Origin: M3007 sp044347755
GTDB taxonomy: Bacteria > Bacteroidota > Bacteroidia > Chitinophagales > Saprospiraceae
Direction: 5' to 3'
NCBI GenBank assembly: GCA_044347755.1
Contig: JBIKUE010000007.1
Span: 18,800 to 82,799 of the forward strand
DNA: 64,000 nt
Part shown: positions 33,913 to 42,447 of the stretch, piece by piece
Layout of the letters: the number at the start of each line of letters is the position of its first letter
Numbering within the stretch: position 1 is the first letter of the stretch
Made by a program: the position numbers and the translations under genes
The notes under the pieces: generated by a model
Databases searched by the model: none
Told to the model about the DNA's origin: nothing
The model's input: the letters and a program-made list of their open reading frames with translations, nothing else

Positions 33913-33920
33913 TAATTTTG
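33913..33920 (+). promoter_or_regulatory. Bacteroidota -7 promoter element (argS)
   Basis: TAATTTTG followed by CGCTTCC, 17 nt before the argS ATG, immediately downstream of the atp operon terminator. Confidence 0.6.
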
Positions 33921-33937
33921 CGCTTCCTCACTACAAT

Positions 33938-35788
33938 ATGAATATCGTTTCCACCCTGCAAAGTGCCGTTGCCCAAGCTGTTACCCAACTCTACGGTGAA
34001 GCCACCGACGCTTCCAAAGTTTTGGTCAACACTACCCCACCCGATTTCACCGGAGATTACTCGGTGGTGGTTTTCCCTTTTGTCAAAATAGCCAAAAAAT
34101 CGCCCGATGTAGCAGCCAATGAAATCGGCCAGTACCTCGCCGATCATGTAGCTGAGGTAAAAGCCTACAATGTGGTAAAAGGTTTTTTAAACCTGGAAAT
34201 CAGCGACGGCTATTGGCAATCATTCCTGCAAACAGTCATTGGAAACGATGCTTATGGCACTTCGCCTAAGAGCGGCAAAAAGGTAATGGTAGAATTCTCC
34301 TCTCCCAATACCAACAAGCCGTTGCACCTGGGCCATATCCGAAATATCTTGCTGGGATGGTCCTGCACCCGCCTGCTGGAGGCTGCCGGTTACGAGGTGG
34401 TCAAAACGCAGATCATCAACGACCGCGGTGTGGCTATTTGTAAAAGCATGCTTTCCTGGATGAAATGGGGAGAAGGTAAAACACCGGAAAGTGAAGGCAT
34501 CAAAAGCGACCACTTTGTAGGCGACTGGTACGTACTCTTCGAGCAAAAAAGCAAGGCGGAATACGATGCCTGGCAACAAACGGATGCGGCAAAGGAGTTG
34601 TTCGAAAGCAAGCGCAAACCTAATCAGGAGGCTAAAGACTTCTTTAAAGACTATAAAAACAAGTGGTTCAATGAACACTCCACTTTAGGCGCTGAAGTGC
34701 GGGAAATGCTCCTAAAATGGGAGGCCCATGAACCGGTAACCATGGCCCTTTGGAACAAAATGAATGGCTGGGTATATGCAGGTTTCGATCAGACCTACCA
34801 CAACCTGGGCGTTTCGTTCGACAAATTATACTACGAAAGCAATACCTACCTGCTGGGTAAGGATATTGTGGAAGATGGCCTCGCCAAAGGCGTTTTCTTC
34901 AAGAAAGAGGACGGCTCCGTATGGGTAGACCTCACGGATGCAGGCCATGACCAGAAAGTGGTGCTCCGCGCCGACGGCACCTCTGTGTACATCACGCAGG
35001 ATTTGGGAACCGCACGCATGCGCCATGCCGAACTGGGCTGCGAAAAATACGTTTACGTAGTAGCCGATGAACAAAACTACCACTTCCAGGTGCTGTTTGA
35101 AACCCTGAAGCGCCTGGGCGAGCCCTATGCTGAAGGATTGCACCACCTGTCTTACGGACTGGTGGAATTGCCTACCGGACGTATGAAAACCCGTGAAGGA
35201 ACCGTAGTAGACGCCGACGACCTGATTGCCGAGGTACTGCGGATCGCCGGAGAGCAATCATCCGAGCGCGGGGAATCTGACGGTATTGCACCTGAGGAGA
35301 AACAGGAAAACCTGCGCCGGGTAGGCATGGGCGCCCTGAAATTTTTTATCATCAAGGTGCATCCAAAGAAGAAGATGATTTTTAACCCGGAAGAATCTGT
35401 GGATCTGCAAGGGCAAACTGGTCCGTACATTCAGTACAGCCACGTGCGGATTAATGGTTTGATGCAACGGATTGCACGGGAGCAAATTGACCTTTCGCCT
35501 GCAACCGGCTATTCCGGCATACAAACGCAGGAAAAAGATTTGCTACTGGCGCTACATGAATACCCCGAGGTTGTTCAAAAAGCGGCTGCAGAGTACGATC
35601 CGTCCCTGGTGGCTAATTTCTGTTACGATCTGGCCAAGAAATACCACAAGTTTTGGCACGACCTGTCTGTATTCAACGCAGATACCGCCGAAGCCCGAGC
35701 CTTCCGCCTAAGCCTGAGCAAATCCGTAGGACAGGTATTAAAATCCGGTATGGGGCTTTTGGGTATTGAGATGCCGGAAAGAATGTAA
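33938..35788 (+). CDS. argS: Arginyl-tRNA synthetase
   Basis: A 616-residue class I synthetase that charges tRNA-Arg. The N-terminal additional domain (about 1-115) is followed by the catalytic Rossmann fold with the HIGH-type motif in SSPNTNKPLHLGHIRN (HLGH at 130-133), and a KMSKS equivalent in GRMKTREGTVVDADDL (about 415-430). The DALR anticodon-binding domain at the C-terminus ends LKSGMGLLGIEMPERM, as in the family. Some relatives contain a charged insertion as seen here around residues 205-245 (KSKAEYDAWQQTDAAKELFESKRKPNQEAKDFFKDYKNKW). It has its own promoter element, and a long palindrome follows its stop. Confidence 0.97.
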   Translation: MNIVSTLQSAVAQAVTQLYGEATDASKVLVNTTPPDFTGDYSVVVFPFVKIAKKSPDVAANEIGQYLADHVAEVKAYNVVKGFLNLEISDGYWQSFLQTVIGNDAYGTSPKSGKKVMVEFSSPNTNKPLHLGHIRNILLGWSCTRLLEAAGYEVVKTQIINDRGVAICKSMLSWMKWGEGKTPESEGIKSDHFVGDWYVLFEQKSKAEYDAWQQTDAAKELFESKRKPNQEAKDFFKDYKNKWFNEHSTLGAEVREMLLKWEAHEPVTMALWNKMNGWVYAGFDQTYHNLGVSFDKLYYESNTYLLGKDIVEDGLAKGVFFKKEDGSVWVDLTDAGHDQKVVLRADGTSVYITQDLGTARMRHAELGCEKYVYVVADEQNYHFQVLFETLKRLGEPYAEGLHHLSYGLVELPTGRMKTREGTVVDADDLIAEVLRIAGEQSSERGESDGIAPEEKQENLRRVGMGALKFFIIKVHPKKKMIFNPEESVDLQGQTGPYIQYSHVRINGLMQRIAREQIDLSPATGYSGIQTQEKDLLLALHEYPEVVQKAAAEYDPSLVANFCYDLAKKYHKFWHDLSVFNADTAEARAFRLSLSKSVGQVLKSGMGLLGIEMPERM

Positions 35789-35797
35789 CCGCGCCCT

Positions 35798-35862
35798 TGT
35801 TCACCTTGGTTTCAGACCTATAAGGATTTGGAAACCTTATAGGTCTGAAACCAAGGTGAACA
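35798..35862. repeat. Perfect 28 bp palindrome between argS and glnS
   Basis: Bases 35798-35825 (beginning TGTTCACCTTGGTTTCAG) and 35835-35862 are exact reverse complements around a 9 nt loop (ATTTGGAAA). It begins 10 nt after the argS stop and ends 45 nt before glnS. There is no T-run after it, so it is not a standard terminator; length and perfection suggest a recent or selected palindromic repeat unit. Confidence 0.85.
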
Positions 35863-35907
35863 GCGATGGAAATTCAACCCTTCATTTGACCTTCTAATTA
35901 CTTGAAT

Positions 35908-37572
35908 ATGAGCACTAACAGCAATGCGCCGCTGAATTTTCTGGAAGAAATCATTGAAGCTGATCTGGCTTCAGGCAAACATAAAACCGTTCTCACACGC
36001 TTTCCACCGGAGCCCAACGGGTATCTGCATATTGGTCATGCCACCAGTATCTGCCTCAACTTCGGTTTGGGGCTGAAATATGGCGGAGCTACTAACCTAC
36101 GCTTTGACGACACCAATCCGGTAACGGAAGAAACAGAATATGTAGAAAGCATCATCGAGGACGTGCGCTGGTTGGGATTTGAACCAGCCAATATCCTGTA
36201 CGCTTCCGACTACTTTGAGCAGCTCTATGACTGGGCCAAGGTGCTCATACAAAAGGGAAAAGCCTATGTAGATTTTTCTACGGCAGAAGAAATTGCAGCC
36301 ATGAAAGGCACGCCCACTTCACCAGGTAAAAACAGCCCTTATCGCGATACCACACCGGAAGAAAACCTGGCGTTGTTTGAAAAAATGCGCGCTGGCGAAT
36401 TCCCCGACGGGCACTGCACCCTGCGCGCCAAGATTGATATGACATCGTCTAATATGATCATGCGCGATCCCCTACTCTATCGGATAAAACATGCGCACCA
36501 CCACCGTAGCGGTGATAAATGGTGTATTTATCCGATGTACGACTGGGCGCATGGTCAGAGCGACAGCATCGAAAACATTACCCATTCTATTTGTACCCTG
36601 GAGTTTGCTCCACACCGTGAACTGTACGACTGGTGCATTGAACAGCTGGGTATTTTCCCATCCAAACAGTATGAATTTGCCCGCAGGAATGTGTCATATG
36701 CCATCACCAGTAAACGAAAGCTGAAGCTGCTGGTAGAAGAAGGCCATGTTCGTAGCTGGGACGACCCTCGCATGCCTACGATTTCCGGTTTCCGCCGACG
36801 CGGTTACACCCCGGCCAGCATCCGGGAGTTCTGCGATCGTATTGGTCTGGGCAAACGTGAAATGGTGGCAGATATGTCGCTGCTTGAATTCTGCATCAGG
36901 GAAGACCTGAATAAAATTGCCCTGCGTCGCTTTGCTGTGCTGGATCCGTTGAAGGTGGTGATTACCAACTATCCTGAAGGGCAAACAGAATCTCTGGAAA
37001 CAGAAAACAATCCGGAAGACCCCAATGCCGGTACTCGTCCACTGACCTTTGGTCGGAAGTTGTGGATCGAACAGGATGACTTCATGGAGAATCCTCCGCC
37101 TAAATATTTTCGTTTGTCGCTGGGAGGTATGGTGCGTTTGAAATCTGCCTACATCATTCAGTGTCATGATGTGGTAAAAGACACCAATGGCAACATTACA
37201 GAAATCCACTGCACCTATGTGCCGGAAAGTCGCTCCGGACAAGACACCTCTGGCTTGAAACCCAAGGGCGTAATTCACTGGCTGGCGGCCAGCAATGCCC
37301 AAAAGGCCGAGGTAAGGTTGTATGATCGCTTATTCCAGGTTGAAGATCCTGCCAGCGAGGAAGATTTTCTGGCTACCCTAAACCCCAACAACCTGCAAGT
37401 GATTGAAAACGCCCTCATTGAGCCTGCACTTGCCGATGCGAAACTGGGAGAGCGGTTCCAATTCACCCGTCTGGGCTATTTCTGTGTTGATCCTGATGCT
37501 CAACCCGGCAAACCCGTGTTTAACCGAACGGTTACGCTCAAAGATGCCTGGGCCAAGGAACAGCAAAAGTGA
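35908..37572 (+). CDS. glnS: Glutaminyl-tRNA synthetase
   Basis: A 554-residue class I synthetase. RFPPEPNGYLHIGHATS carries the HIGH motif at 41-44, LRFDDTNP follows, and the KMSKS-type loop is ITSKRKL (266-272), which separates GlnRS from GluRS. The C-terminal beta-barrel anticodon-binding domains (about 340-554) contain the expected GVIHWLAASNAQKAEVRLYDRLF block. The frame begins at a TTG (35902), but ATG 35908 is the natural start. Presence of glnS means that this organism need not rely only on the GatCAB route for Gln-tRNA. Confidence 0.97.
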   Translation: MSTNSNAPLNFLEEIIEADLASGKHKTVLTRFPPEPNGYLHIGHATSICLNFGLGLKYGGATNLRFDDTNPVTEETEYVESIIEDVRWLGFEPANILYASDYFEQLYDWAKVLIQKGKAYVDFSTAEEIAAMKGTPTSPGKNSPYRDTTPEENLALFEKMRAGEFPDGHCTLRAKIDMTSSNMIMRDPLLYRIKHAHHHRSGDKWCIYPMYDWAHGQSDSIENITHSICTLEFAPHRELYDWCIEQLGIFPSKQYEFARRNVSYAITSKRKLKLLVEEGHVRSWDDPRMPTISGFRRRGYTPASIREFCDRIGLGKREMVADMSLLEFCIREDLNKIALRRFAVLDPLKVVITNYPEGQTESLETENNPEDPNAGTRPLTFGRKLWIEQDDFMENPPPKYFRLSLGGMVRLKSAYIIQCHDVVKDTNGNITEIHCTYVPESRSGQDTSGLKPKGVIHWLAASNAQKAEVRLYDRLFQVEDPASEEDFLATLNPNNLQVIENALIEPALADAKLGERFQFTRLGYFCVDPDAQPGKPVFNRTVTLKDAWAKEQQK

Positions 37573-37590
37573 CGAGGCTCATATTTTTAT

Positions 37591-37671
37591 TTTTACCGCA
37601 GAGGCGGAGCGGCGCAGAGGTGTAATAATTGATTGTCAAATTCTCTGCGCCTCTCCGCCTCTGCGGTAAAA
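37591..37671. repeat. CCGCAGAGGC palindromic repeat, copy A
   Basis: Left arm 37591-37619 (TTTTACCGCAGAGGCGGAG then CGGCGCAGAG) pairs with 37643-37671 (CTCTGCGCCTCTCCGCC then TCTGCGGTAAAA) over 29 positions with one mismatch, with a 23 nt loop. It lies between the convergent ends of glnS and the radical SAM gene, with A/T-rich ends that could serve as terminators on both strands. Related copies are at 43292-43351 and 54882-54956. Confidence 0.85.
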
Positions 37672-37684
37672 TTTTGAGACGTCT

Positions 37685-39193
37685 TCACATGCCTTCCCAT
37701 TCTGGTTGACGGTATCGGAGCCAGAATTTTTGCAAAATTTTGAGTTCGTAGGGGCGGTAAAAAAAGTTGGAGGCATACCGCCATTGGCTCAGCCTGGGCA
37801 TGATGTTGCGTTGTAACCTGGTTAGTTTGGTATCTGAAACAGTTGGATACCTGGCATGAATAACCGTTTCAAAATCCTGAATATATTGAACCATTTCTGG
37901 CGTCAACCAGGGGGTGAGTGGATTTTTCCGTTGGTCAAACTGCTCCCATTGAGGAGAAAGCCAGTCCGTTAAGTGTTTGGGGAAGCTGAATCCAGCTTTG
38001 GTGATTTGAGCAAACAATTCTGAACCTTCTGTCGGGACAGGCGAATAAACGTAAAGGATGATTTCTGTAGCCGGATTTACCTCCTTAATGCGTTTAATGA
38101 ATTGAATATCAGACTTAATCTGCCGCCAAACTGCTTGTTCATTTTCGGCTGGCATCCCCAGAACAAACGAGTATTCCGGGATAATGTCAAATTTTTTCAA
38201 TCGTCCAGCGAAAGCCAGAATCTGGGCTCCGGTTTGTTTGCCGCCTTTATCCATTTGTTTTAACAGCTCATCATTCCCGGTTTCTGCCCCGAAGAAAATC
38301 ATCCTGCAGCCAGCCTCTCGCATTAATGCCAAAGATTCATCAGAATACTGGTCTACTGTGTCTATTCTAGCCTCTCCCCACCAGTTCATGTTTTTGCCGA
38401 GCATGAGTTTGGCAAATGCTGTGGTACGCTTTTCACTGACAAAAAAGTTGTTATCATGAAATTCAATGCTGTCTGCCCCCCATTTTTCCCGCACATACAT
38501 AACATCCCGAAAAATCTTTTCTGCTGATTTTCCTCGCCAACGAGCCTCGTAAATAGGAACTACCGCACAAAAAGAGCATTTGAAAGGGCATCCCATGCTG
38601 CTGTGATAGGCCAGTGTTTTTTTACCTAAAAAGGTAGGATTGAGGTATTTATCTAATGGATAAAATTGATCAAGTGTATCATAAGGCAGTTCCGGTAAAG
38701 TATCCTGATCCAGTAATGCTTCTTTGGAGTTCTTAATAATGTCTCCTTCAGGTATCTTCCATATGAGATTGGAAATAAATTCAAACGGAGTATTTGTTTC
38801 CAATGCATGTAGTAACGACGGAAATGCATGGTCACCGGGTCCATCAATCACAAAGTCTACCCAGCCACTGCGCATTACAGCGTGGTATTGGTTGCTGGCA
38901 AAATATCCTCCCCATACCTGAATCACATGTGGGAAAAGTGCTCTGATTTTTTGAGCAAATGGTATCGCCTGTTTGAGTTGCGGGCCAGGCATAACGGTAA
39001 ATCCAACATAACGGAATGTTGGATCGGATAATAATCCGGAGATTTTATTCCACGGATCCTCCTCAAGATTGCCATCTACCAATGCATATTCAAATTTGTC
39101 ATGAATACAAGCTGCAACCTGGAGGATGCTATTAGGAATCCGGTATTTGCTGTTAGCGCTCCGGGGATTGAATAACAAGACTTTTTGACTCAC
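37685..39193 (-). CDS. B12-binding-domain radical SAM protein
   Basis: A 502-residue iron-sulfur enzyme. Residues about 1-165 form a cobalamin-binding-like domain (MSQKVLLFNPRSANSKYRIPNSILQVAACI; VWGGYFASNQYHAVM), and the radical SAM core begins with SSMGCPFKCSFCAVVP, the CxxxCxxC cluster motif (about 198-205). Further core blocks are DSIEFHDNNFFVSEKRT and CRMIFFGAETGNDELL. The class includes methyltransferases and ring-forming enzymes of lipid, hopanoid and antibiotic pathways; the substrate is not predictable. Translation starts at GTG 39193. Convergent with glnS across repeat copy A. Confidence 0.88.
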   Translation of the reverse strand: MSQKVLLFNPRSANSKYRIPNSILQVAACIHDKFEYALVDGNLEEDPWNKISGLLSDPTFRYVGFTVMPGPQLKQAIPFAQKIRALFPHVIQVWGGYFASNQYHAVMRSGWVDFVIDGPGDHAFPSLLHALETNTPFEFISNLIWKIPEGDIIKNSKEALLDQDTLPELPYDTLDQFYPLDKYLNPTFLGKKTLAYHSSMGCPFKCSFCAVVPIYEARWRGKSAEKIFRDVMYVREKWGADSIEFHDNNFFVSEKRTTAFAKLMLGKNMNWWGEARIDTVDQYSDESLALMREAGCRMIFFGAETGNDELLKQMDKGGKQTGAQILAFAGRLKKFDIIPEYSFVLGMPAENEQAVWRQIKSDIQFIKRIKEVNPATEIILYVYSPVPTEGSELFAQITKAGFSFPKHLTDWLSPQWEQFDQRKNPLTPWLTPEMVQYIQDFETVIHARYPTVSDTKLTRLQRNIMPRLSQWRYASNFFYRPYELKILQKFWLRYRQPEWEGM

Positions 39194-39520
39194 GGGAACA
39201 AGTTACAACAGTTCTTTTGGTGTCAAACCATTTTCTCTTTTAGAGGTTTATTTTTCAAATGAAATTCAAAAAAAAAGGTCTTTTTGGGGATAAAATTGTC
39301 AACAAATACCAACGAATGCGCCAAATCTGCCCTAATTGTTAACGCCCTTTAAAGCAAAAGAAAAACCAGTATCCAAGGGCGTGACCGGCCTTTAATCCTG
39401 GCGTATAAATTGCATACTTATAAACGTACGAGTGCTGGCAACAAACAAACACTTTGTGATGGTCTTACAACCATTACCCATCTTTTGGAAGATTGTTTTC
39501 ATTTGGTTTTTTAGGGTTTG

Positions 39521-39550
39521 GCCGTCGGGGCGTAAGTTCCGACGGCTTTT
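39521..39550 (+). terminator. First GCCGTCGG hairpin of the duplicated unit
   Basis: GCCGTCGG (39521-39528) pairs with CCGACGGC (39539-39546) around the loop GGCGTAAGTT and is followed by TTTT. It ends the first copy of the 32 nt leader repeat. Confidence 0.65.
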
Positions 39551-39661
39551 ACAAAGCCATGGTAAACTGCAATATAAATGAACAAAAGGAGTGTCTCTGC
39601 ACATGAGTAGGGACGATAAGGCAAATAAGGAAGATTGTTTTCATTTGGTTTTTAGGGTTTA

Positions 39662-39694
39662 GCCGTCCATGCGTAATGCTGCGACGGCTTTTTT
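39662..39694 (+). terminator. Second GCCGTC hairpin of the duplicated unit
   Basis: GCCGTC (39662-39667) pairs with GACGGC (39683-39688), followed by six T residues. The loop shares GCGTAA with the first copy although stem length differs. It lies 15 nt before the FkbM methyltransferase ATG, so transcripts entering from upstream should stop or be regulated here. Confidence 0.65.
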
Positions 39695-39708
39695 ATTTCA
39701 AGAACAAA

Positions 39709-40512
39709 ATGACAACACTTGCAGTGTCCAGAAACCAAATGCGGTATCTTGTGGCCACTTTTGAATGTTTATCGTTTTTTCCGTTGAAGGACTTTATTAA
39801 AAAAATTTTCAAGGCATTGCCTTTCGACCTGACCAAAAACCAACGATACGACCGTCTGACTGAACGGATCATTAAAAAGGTGTGTCATCCAGGCTATAAC
39901 AGTGCGGACGTGGGTTGTCATAAAGGAGAAATCCTTGACTTGTTTTTGGCGGCCTCGCCAAGTGGTCAACATTATGGCTTTGAGCCCATTCCGGAGCTAT
40001 GTGAGCAACTCAAACTCAAATATTCCGGCTATTCCAACTGTAAAATCATGGAGGTGGCTTTATCCAGTCAGGAAGGAAGCTCTACTTTCAATTTTGTGGT
40101 GAGCAACCCTTCTTACAGCGGGTTGCAAAAAAGGCAATACGACAGGCCAAACGAAGAAGATACACAAATTACAGTTGAGACCAAGAAACTGGACGATGTA
40201 TGGCCTTCCGACTTACCGCTTCATATCATGAAAATAGATGTAGAAGGCGGTGAAAGGCTTGTTCTGGAAGGAGGACTTAACACCTTGCGTCGGTGGAAAC
40301 CAACGGTGATTTTTGAGCATGGAATGGGCGCTTCTGATCTTTACGGATCAACCCCCGAACAAATATTTGCCCTATTTGAGCAATGCGGTTTGCGCATATT
40401 CCTACTTGAGCAATTTTTGGCGGAAGGAACTCCTTTAAGCAAAGAGCATTTTGCAAAAGAATTCTACGAGCGCCGAAACTATTACTTTGTAGCCAGTAGC
40501 GAATCCCGGTAA
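39709..40512 (+). CDS. FkbM-family SAM-dependent methyltransferase
   Basis: A 267-residue methyltransferase of the FkbM type, which O-methylates sugars or natural products. The SAM-binding start is SADVGCHKGEILDLFLAASPSGQHYGFEPIPELCEQL, the central block is KIMEVALSSQEGSSTFNFV, and the C-terminal motif is LDDVWPSDLPLHIMKIDVEGGERLVLEGG, all characteristic of the family. The frame begins at 39676 inside the terminator hairpin, so ATG 39709 is used. Function in surface glycan decoration is likely for Bacteroidota, but no neighbouring glycosyltransferase proves it. A 7 bp TTACCGC/GCGGTAA hairpin (40517-40535) follows its stop and separates it from the convergent hydrolase gene. Confidence 0.85.
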   Translation: MTTLAVSRNQMRYLVATFECLSFFPLKDFIKKIFKALPFDLTKNQRYDRLTERIIKKVCHPGYNSADVGCHKGEILDLFLAASPSGQHYGFEPIPELCEQLKLKYSGYSNCKIMEVALSSQEGSSTFNFVVSNPSYSGLQKRQYDRPNEEDTQITVETKKLDDVWPSDLPLHIMKIDVEGGERLVLEGGLNTLRRWKPTVIFEHGMGASDLYGSTPEQIFALFEQCGLRIFLLEQFLAEGTPLSKEHFAKEFYERRNYYFVASSESR

Positions 40513-40538
40513 TATATTACCGCGTTTGGCGGTAAACG

Positions 40539-41648
40539 CTATTCTTGTTCTTCCATGACCAAAGAACGGATATGTGGCGCTCTTTGTAATCCGACAGGTT
40601 GGTAAACATCCAACTCTCGTATGGGGTGTCCATCAGGCCAACGACCCATAAACCGTTGCTCCGGAGTATTTCCAAAGGCGTATTCCTTTTGAATCCCTTT
40701 TCTGCTGTAATTGATCAAAGCATCTCCGAGTTTCCAGTAACAATGAAAGTCAACTTCATTTAAACGAGAGGTCATCAGTACCCGCCGAGCGGTATAATTT
40801 CTAACCCCGGTGTCAAAATCAAGATCATAACCATACGGTTCTGAATGAGTAGCCAGTACCCACCTTCGCAAATTGGTGGTATCTCTGCGCTGAACGATCA
40901 GGTTTCTTTCAGGAGTATTTACGGCAGTATTAAACACCAGAGAACCAAATTCGGCTCCCACTACATAATCATCTTCGCCCACAACAATTAACACCTTGGT
41001 ATCAGAAGGTATTGCGGAGTAATCCTGCAGCCTGGCTCCTTTAAATGGCCCAGAGCCTGGCTCAGCCAGCAACATCGCTGTTGGTTTGGGGATCCGCATT
41101 TTTTCCCAACGGGTGGCCAGGTTTGCAGCAGTTACTCCTCCATAAGAATGTCCGATGTATACCACATGGTCAGTTTTTGGCTTAACCCTTCCTTCCTTTT
41201 GAAGTTCCCGAAGCGCATCTCTTATGCCCTTTGCTGCATTTTCCGGAAAACCATTTGGCCGAGGCCAGACAAGGTTTTTCTGGTATCGGGGATATATTAC
41301 TATGTTCCCTTTGGCGACCAGGTGTTTTATCCATTTTCCATAGGCCATTGGATTGTAAGCACCGTAACCGTGCAGAAATACGACCACTTCTGCTGAATCC
41401 GGTTTGGGGTCAGCAGGCTCAAACAGCCAATAGCCGTCAGCACGGGTTGCGGCATCAAAAAATGAAACAGATTTATGCAGGTACTCTGCACCTCCCGGGC
41501 CGTCGAATGGTTGGCCGGGATATGGTGTTTCCTGAGCTGTTGCGAAGAGTCCTTTAAAGATCAAGGGCGACATAATTGCAATAGCCTTGGTCCAAGGCTT
41601 TAGTTGTTTGAACGTTGAAATGCTTAAAAGCAGGTTTTTGGCTTTCAT
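40539..41648 (-). CDS. Exported alpha/beta-hydrolase
   Basis: A 369-residue protein with a hydrophobic export segment (about 24-38, IAIMSPLIFKGLFATAQ). The hydrolase core has VVVFLHGYGAYNP (oxyanion-hole HG), the nucleophile elbow IGHSYGG, VLIVVGEDDYVVG with a likely acid aspartate, and a late histidine (VLATHSEPYG or DFHCYW). The family is broad (esterases, lipases, dienelactone-hydrolase-like), so no substrate is offered. ATG 41648 is preferred over the ATG at 41678. It is transcribed away from the dipeptidase gene and ends opposite the FkbM gene. Confidence 0.78.
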   Translation of the reverse strand: MKAKNLLLSISTFKQLKPWTKAIAIMSPLIFKGLFATAQETPYPGQPFDGPGGAEYLHKSVSFFDAATRADGYWLFEPADPKPDSAEVVVFLHGYGAYNPMAYGKWIKHLVAKGNIVIYPRYQKNLVWPRPNGFPENAAKGIRDALRELQKEGRVKPKTDHVVYIGHSYGGVTAANLATRWEKMRIPKPTAMLLAEPGSGPFKGARLQDYSAIPSDTKVLIVVGEDDYVVGAEFGSLVFNTAVNTPERNLIVQRRDTTNLRRWVLATHSEPYGYDLDFDTGVRNYTARRVLMTSRLNEVDFHCYWKLGDALINYSRKGIQKEYAFGNTPEQRFMGRWPDGHPIRELDVYQPVGLQRAPHIRSLVMEEQE

Positions 41649-41716
41649 AAAAATGCCTAATTTGGTATAGAAACGCAAATCCTCGTTTTTCGTTGAATTT
41701 GTAGGTGCCTAAACTG

Positions 41717-41724
41717 TAATTTTG
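41717..41724 (+). promoter_or_regulatory. Bacteroidota -7 promoter element (dipeptidase), nearly leaderless
   Basis: TAATTTTG ends 9 nt before the GTG at 41734. The longest frame's TTG at 41722 lies inside this element, which rules it out as a start. Confidence 0.5.
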
Positions 41725-41733
41725 CAAAAAATA

Positions 41734-42423
41734 GTGCTTTTGATACGCCATTTTATTTTCCTTATTCTTTTCCTTTCTGCTTGTGGACTTGAGCCAGCCG
41801 TACCATCGGTTGTCAGAGACCTACAATCGCCGGAATCCGTATCTGATTCTCCCACGGTTTCCCCACAACAGACCATTGCTCATCCGGGATTTACGGAAGT
41901 TACCCAACTGGATCCAAGCATCAAATTGGATATCCGGTATGCCACTACCGATAATTTCACCAAATCAAAAATATACGACTGCCCAAACTGTTTGTTACGT
42001 CCTGAGGCAGCTGAGGCAGTCGTAAAAGCACATAAAAGCCTCAAAAAGAAAGGATTAGGCTTGAAAATGTTTGATTGTTACCGCCCCCGGCCTTATCAGC
42101 AAAGATTATGGGATAAGGTACCTAACCCCGATTATGTAACGCCCCCCAGCAAGGGCTCCATGCATTCAAGAGGCGCCGCTGTTGACCTAACGATTATTGA
42201 TTCCAAAGGCAAAGAATTAGATATGGGAACGCCTTATGATTTTTTTGGTCCTGAGGCGCATACCGACAATGTCAAACTACCTAAAAAAGTACTGGAAAAC
42301 AGAAAAATACTGCGAGACGCATTAGCAGAAGTTGGATTTAAAGGCATTCGTACCGAATGGTGGCATTTCTCTTTTCAGGGTAAAAGCTGGCCTTTATCAG
42401 ACTATGTATGGCCTTGTAAATAG
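41734..42423 (+). CDS. VanX/DdpX-type D-Ala-D-Ala dipeptidase lipoprotein
   Basis: A 229-residue peptidase family M15D protein that splits D-alanyl-D-alanine. From GTG 41734 the product starts with a short lipoprotein leader, FIFLILFLSAC (lipobox LSAC). The catalytic domain has LDIRYATTDNF, FDCYRPRPYQQRLW (substrate arginine), SMHSRGAAVDLTI (SxHxxGxxxD zinc ligands) and RTEWWHFSF (ExxH general base and zinc ligand), all intact. An exported VanX-like enzyme more likely recycles peptidoglycan peptides than confers glycopeptide resistance; no vanA, vanH, vanR or vanS genes are nearby. A methyltransferase follows 24 nt downstream. Confidence 0.9.
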   Translation: MLLIRHFIFLILFLSACGLEPAVPSVVRDLQSPESVSDSPTVSPQQTIAHPGFTEVTQLDPSIKLDIRYATTDNFTKSKIYDCPNCLLRPEAAEAVVKAHKSLKKKGLGLKMFDCYRPRPYQQRLWDKVPNPDYVTPPSKGSMHSRGAAVDLTIIDSKGKELDMGTPYDFFGPEAHTDNVKLPKKVLENRKILRDALAEVGFKGIRTEWWHFSFQGKSWPLSDYVWPCK

Positions 42424-42447
42424 CTTCCGGAGCATCATAAGACAATC

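Larger units (their letters stand above)
39194..39708. other. Noncoding region with a duplicated leader/terminator unit
   Basis: A 515 nt gap between the divergent radical SAM and FkbM genes with no credible coding frame. It contains an 8 bp inverted repeat ACGCCCTT/AAGGGCGT (39342-39349 and 39375-39382), a GATGGT...ACCATT hairpin near 39458-39475, and two near-identical 32 nt sequences beginning GGAAGATTGTTTTCATTTGG at 39487 and 39629, each leading into a GCCGTC-type hairpin followed by T residues. The layout looks like two successive small transcripts or one regulated leader ahead of the FkbM gene. No known RNA family was recognised. Confidence 0.55.

Noticed and set aside
36694..37302. 202-codon frame on the minus strand opposite glnS
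   Set aside because: A shadow of the conserved glnS coding sequence with no promoter, start context or recognisable domain.
39194..39708. tRNA, tmRNA, RNase P RNA or 6S RNA gene in the long gap
   Set aside because: No cloverleaf, CCA end, tmRNA start sequence or other known conserved core could be found; only hairpins and the duplicated leader are visible.
41734..42423. Glycopeptide resistance locus (vanX)
   Set aside because: No vanH, vanA, vanR or vanS neighbours; an exported lone dipeptidase fits peptide recycling better.
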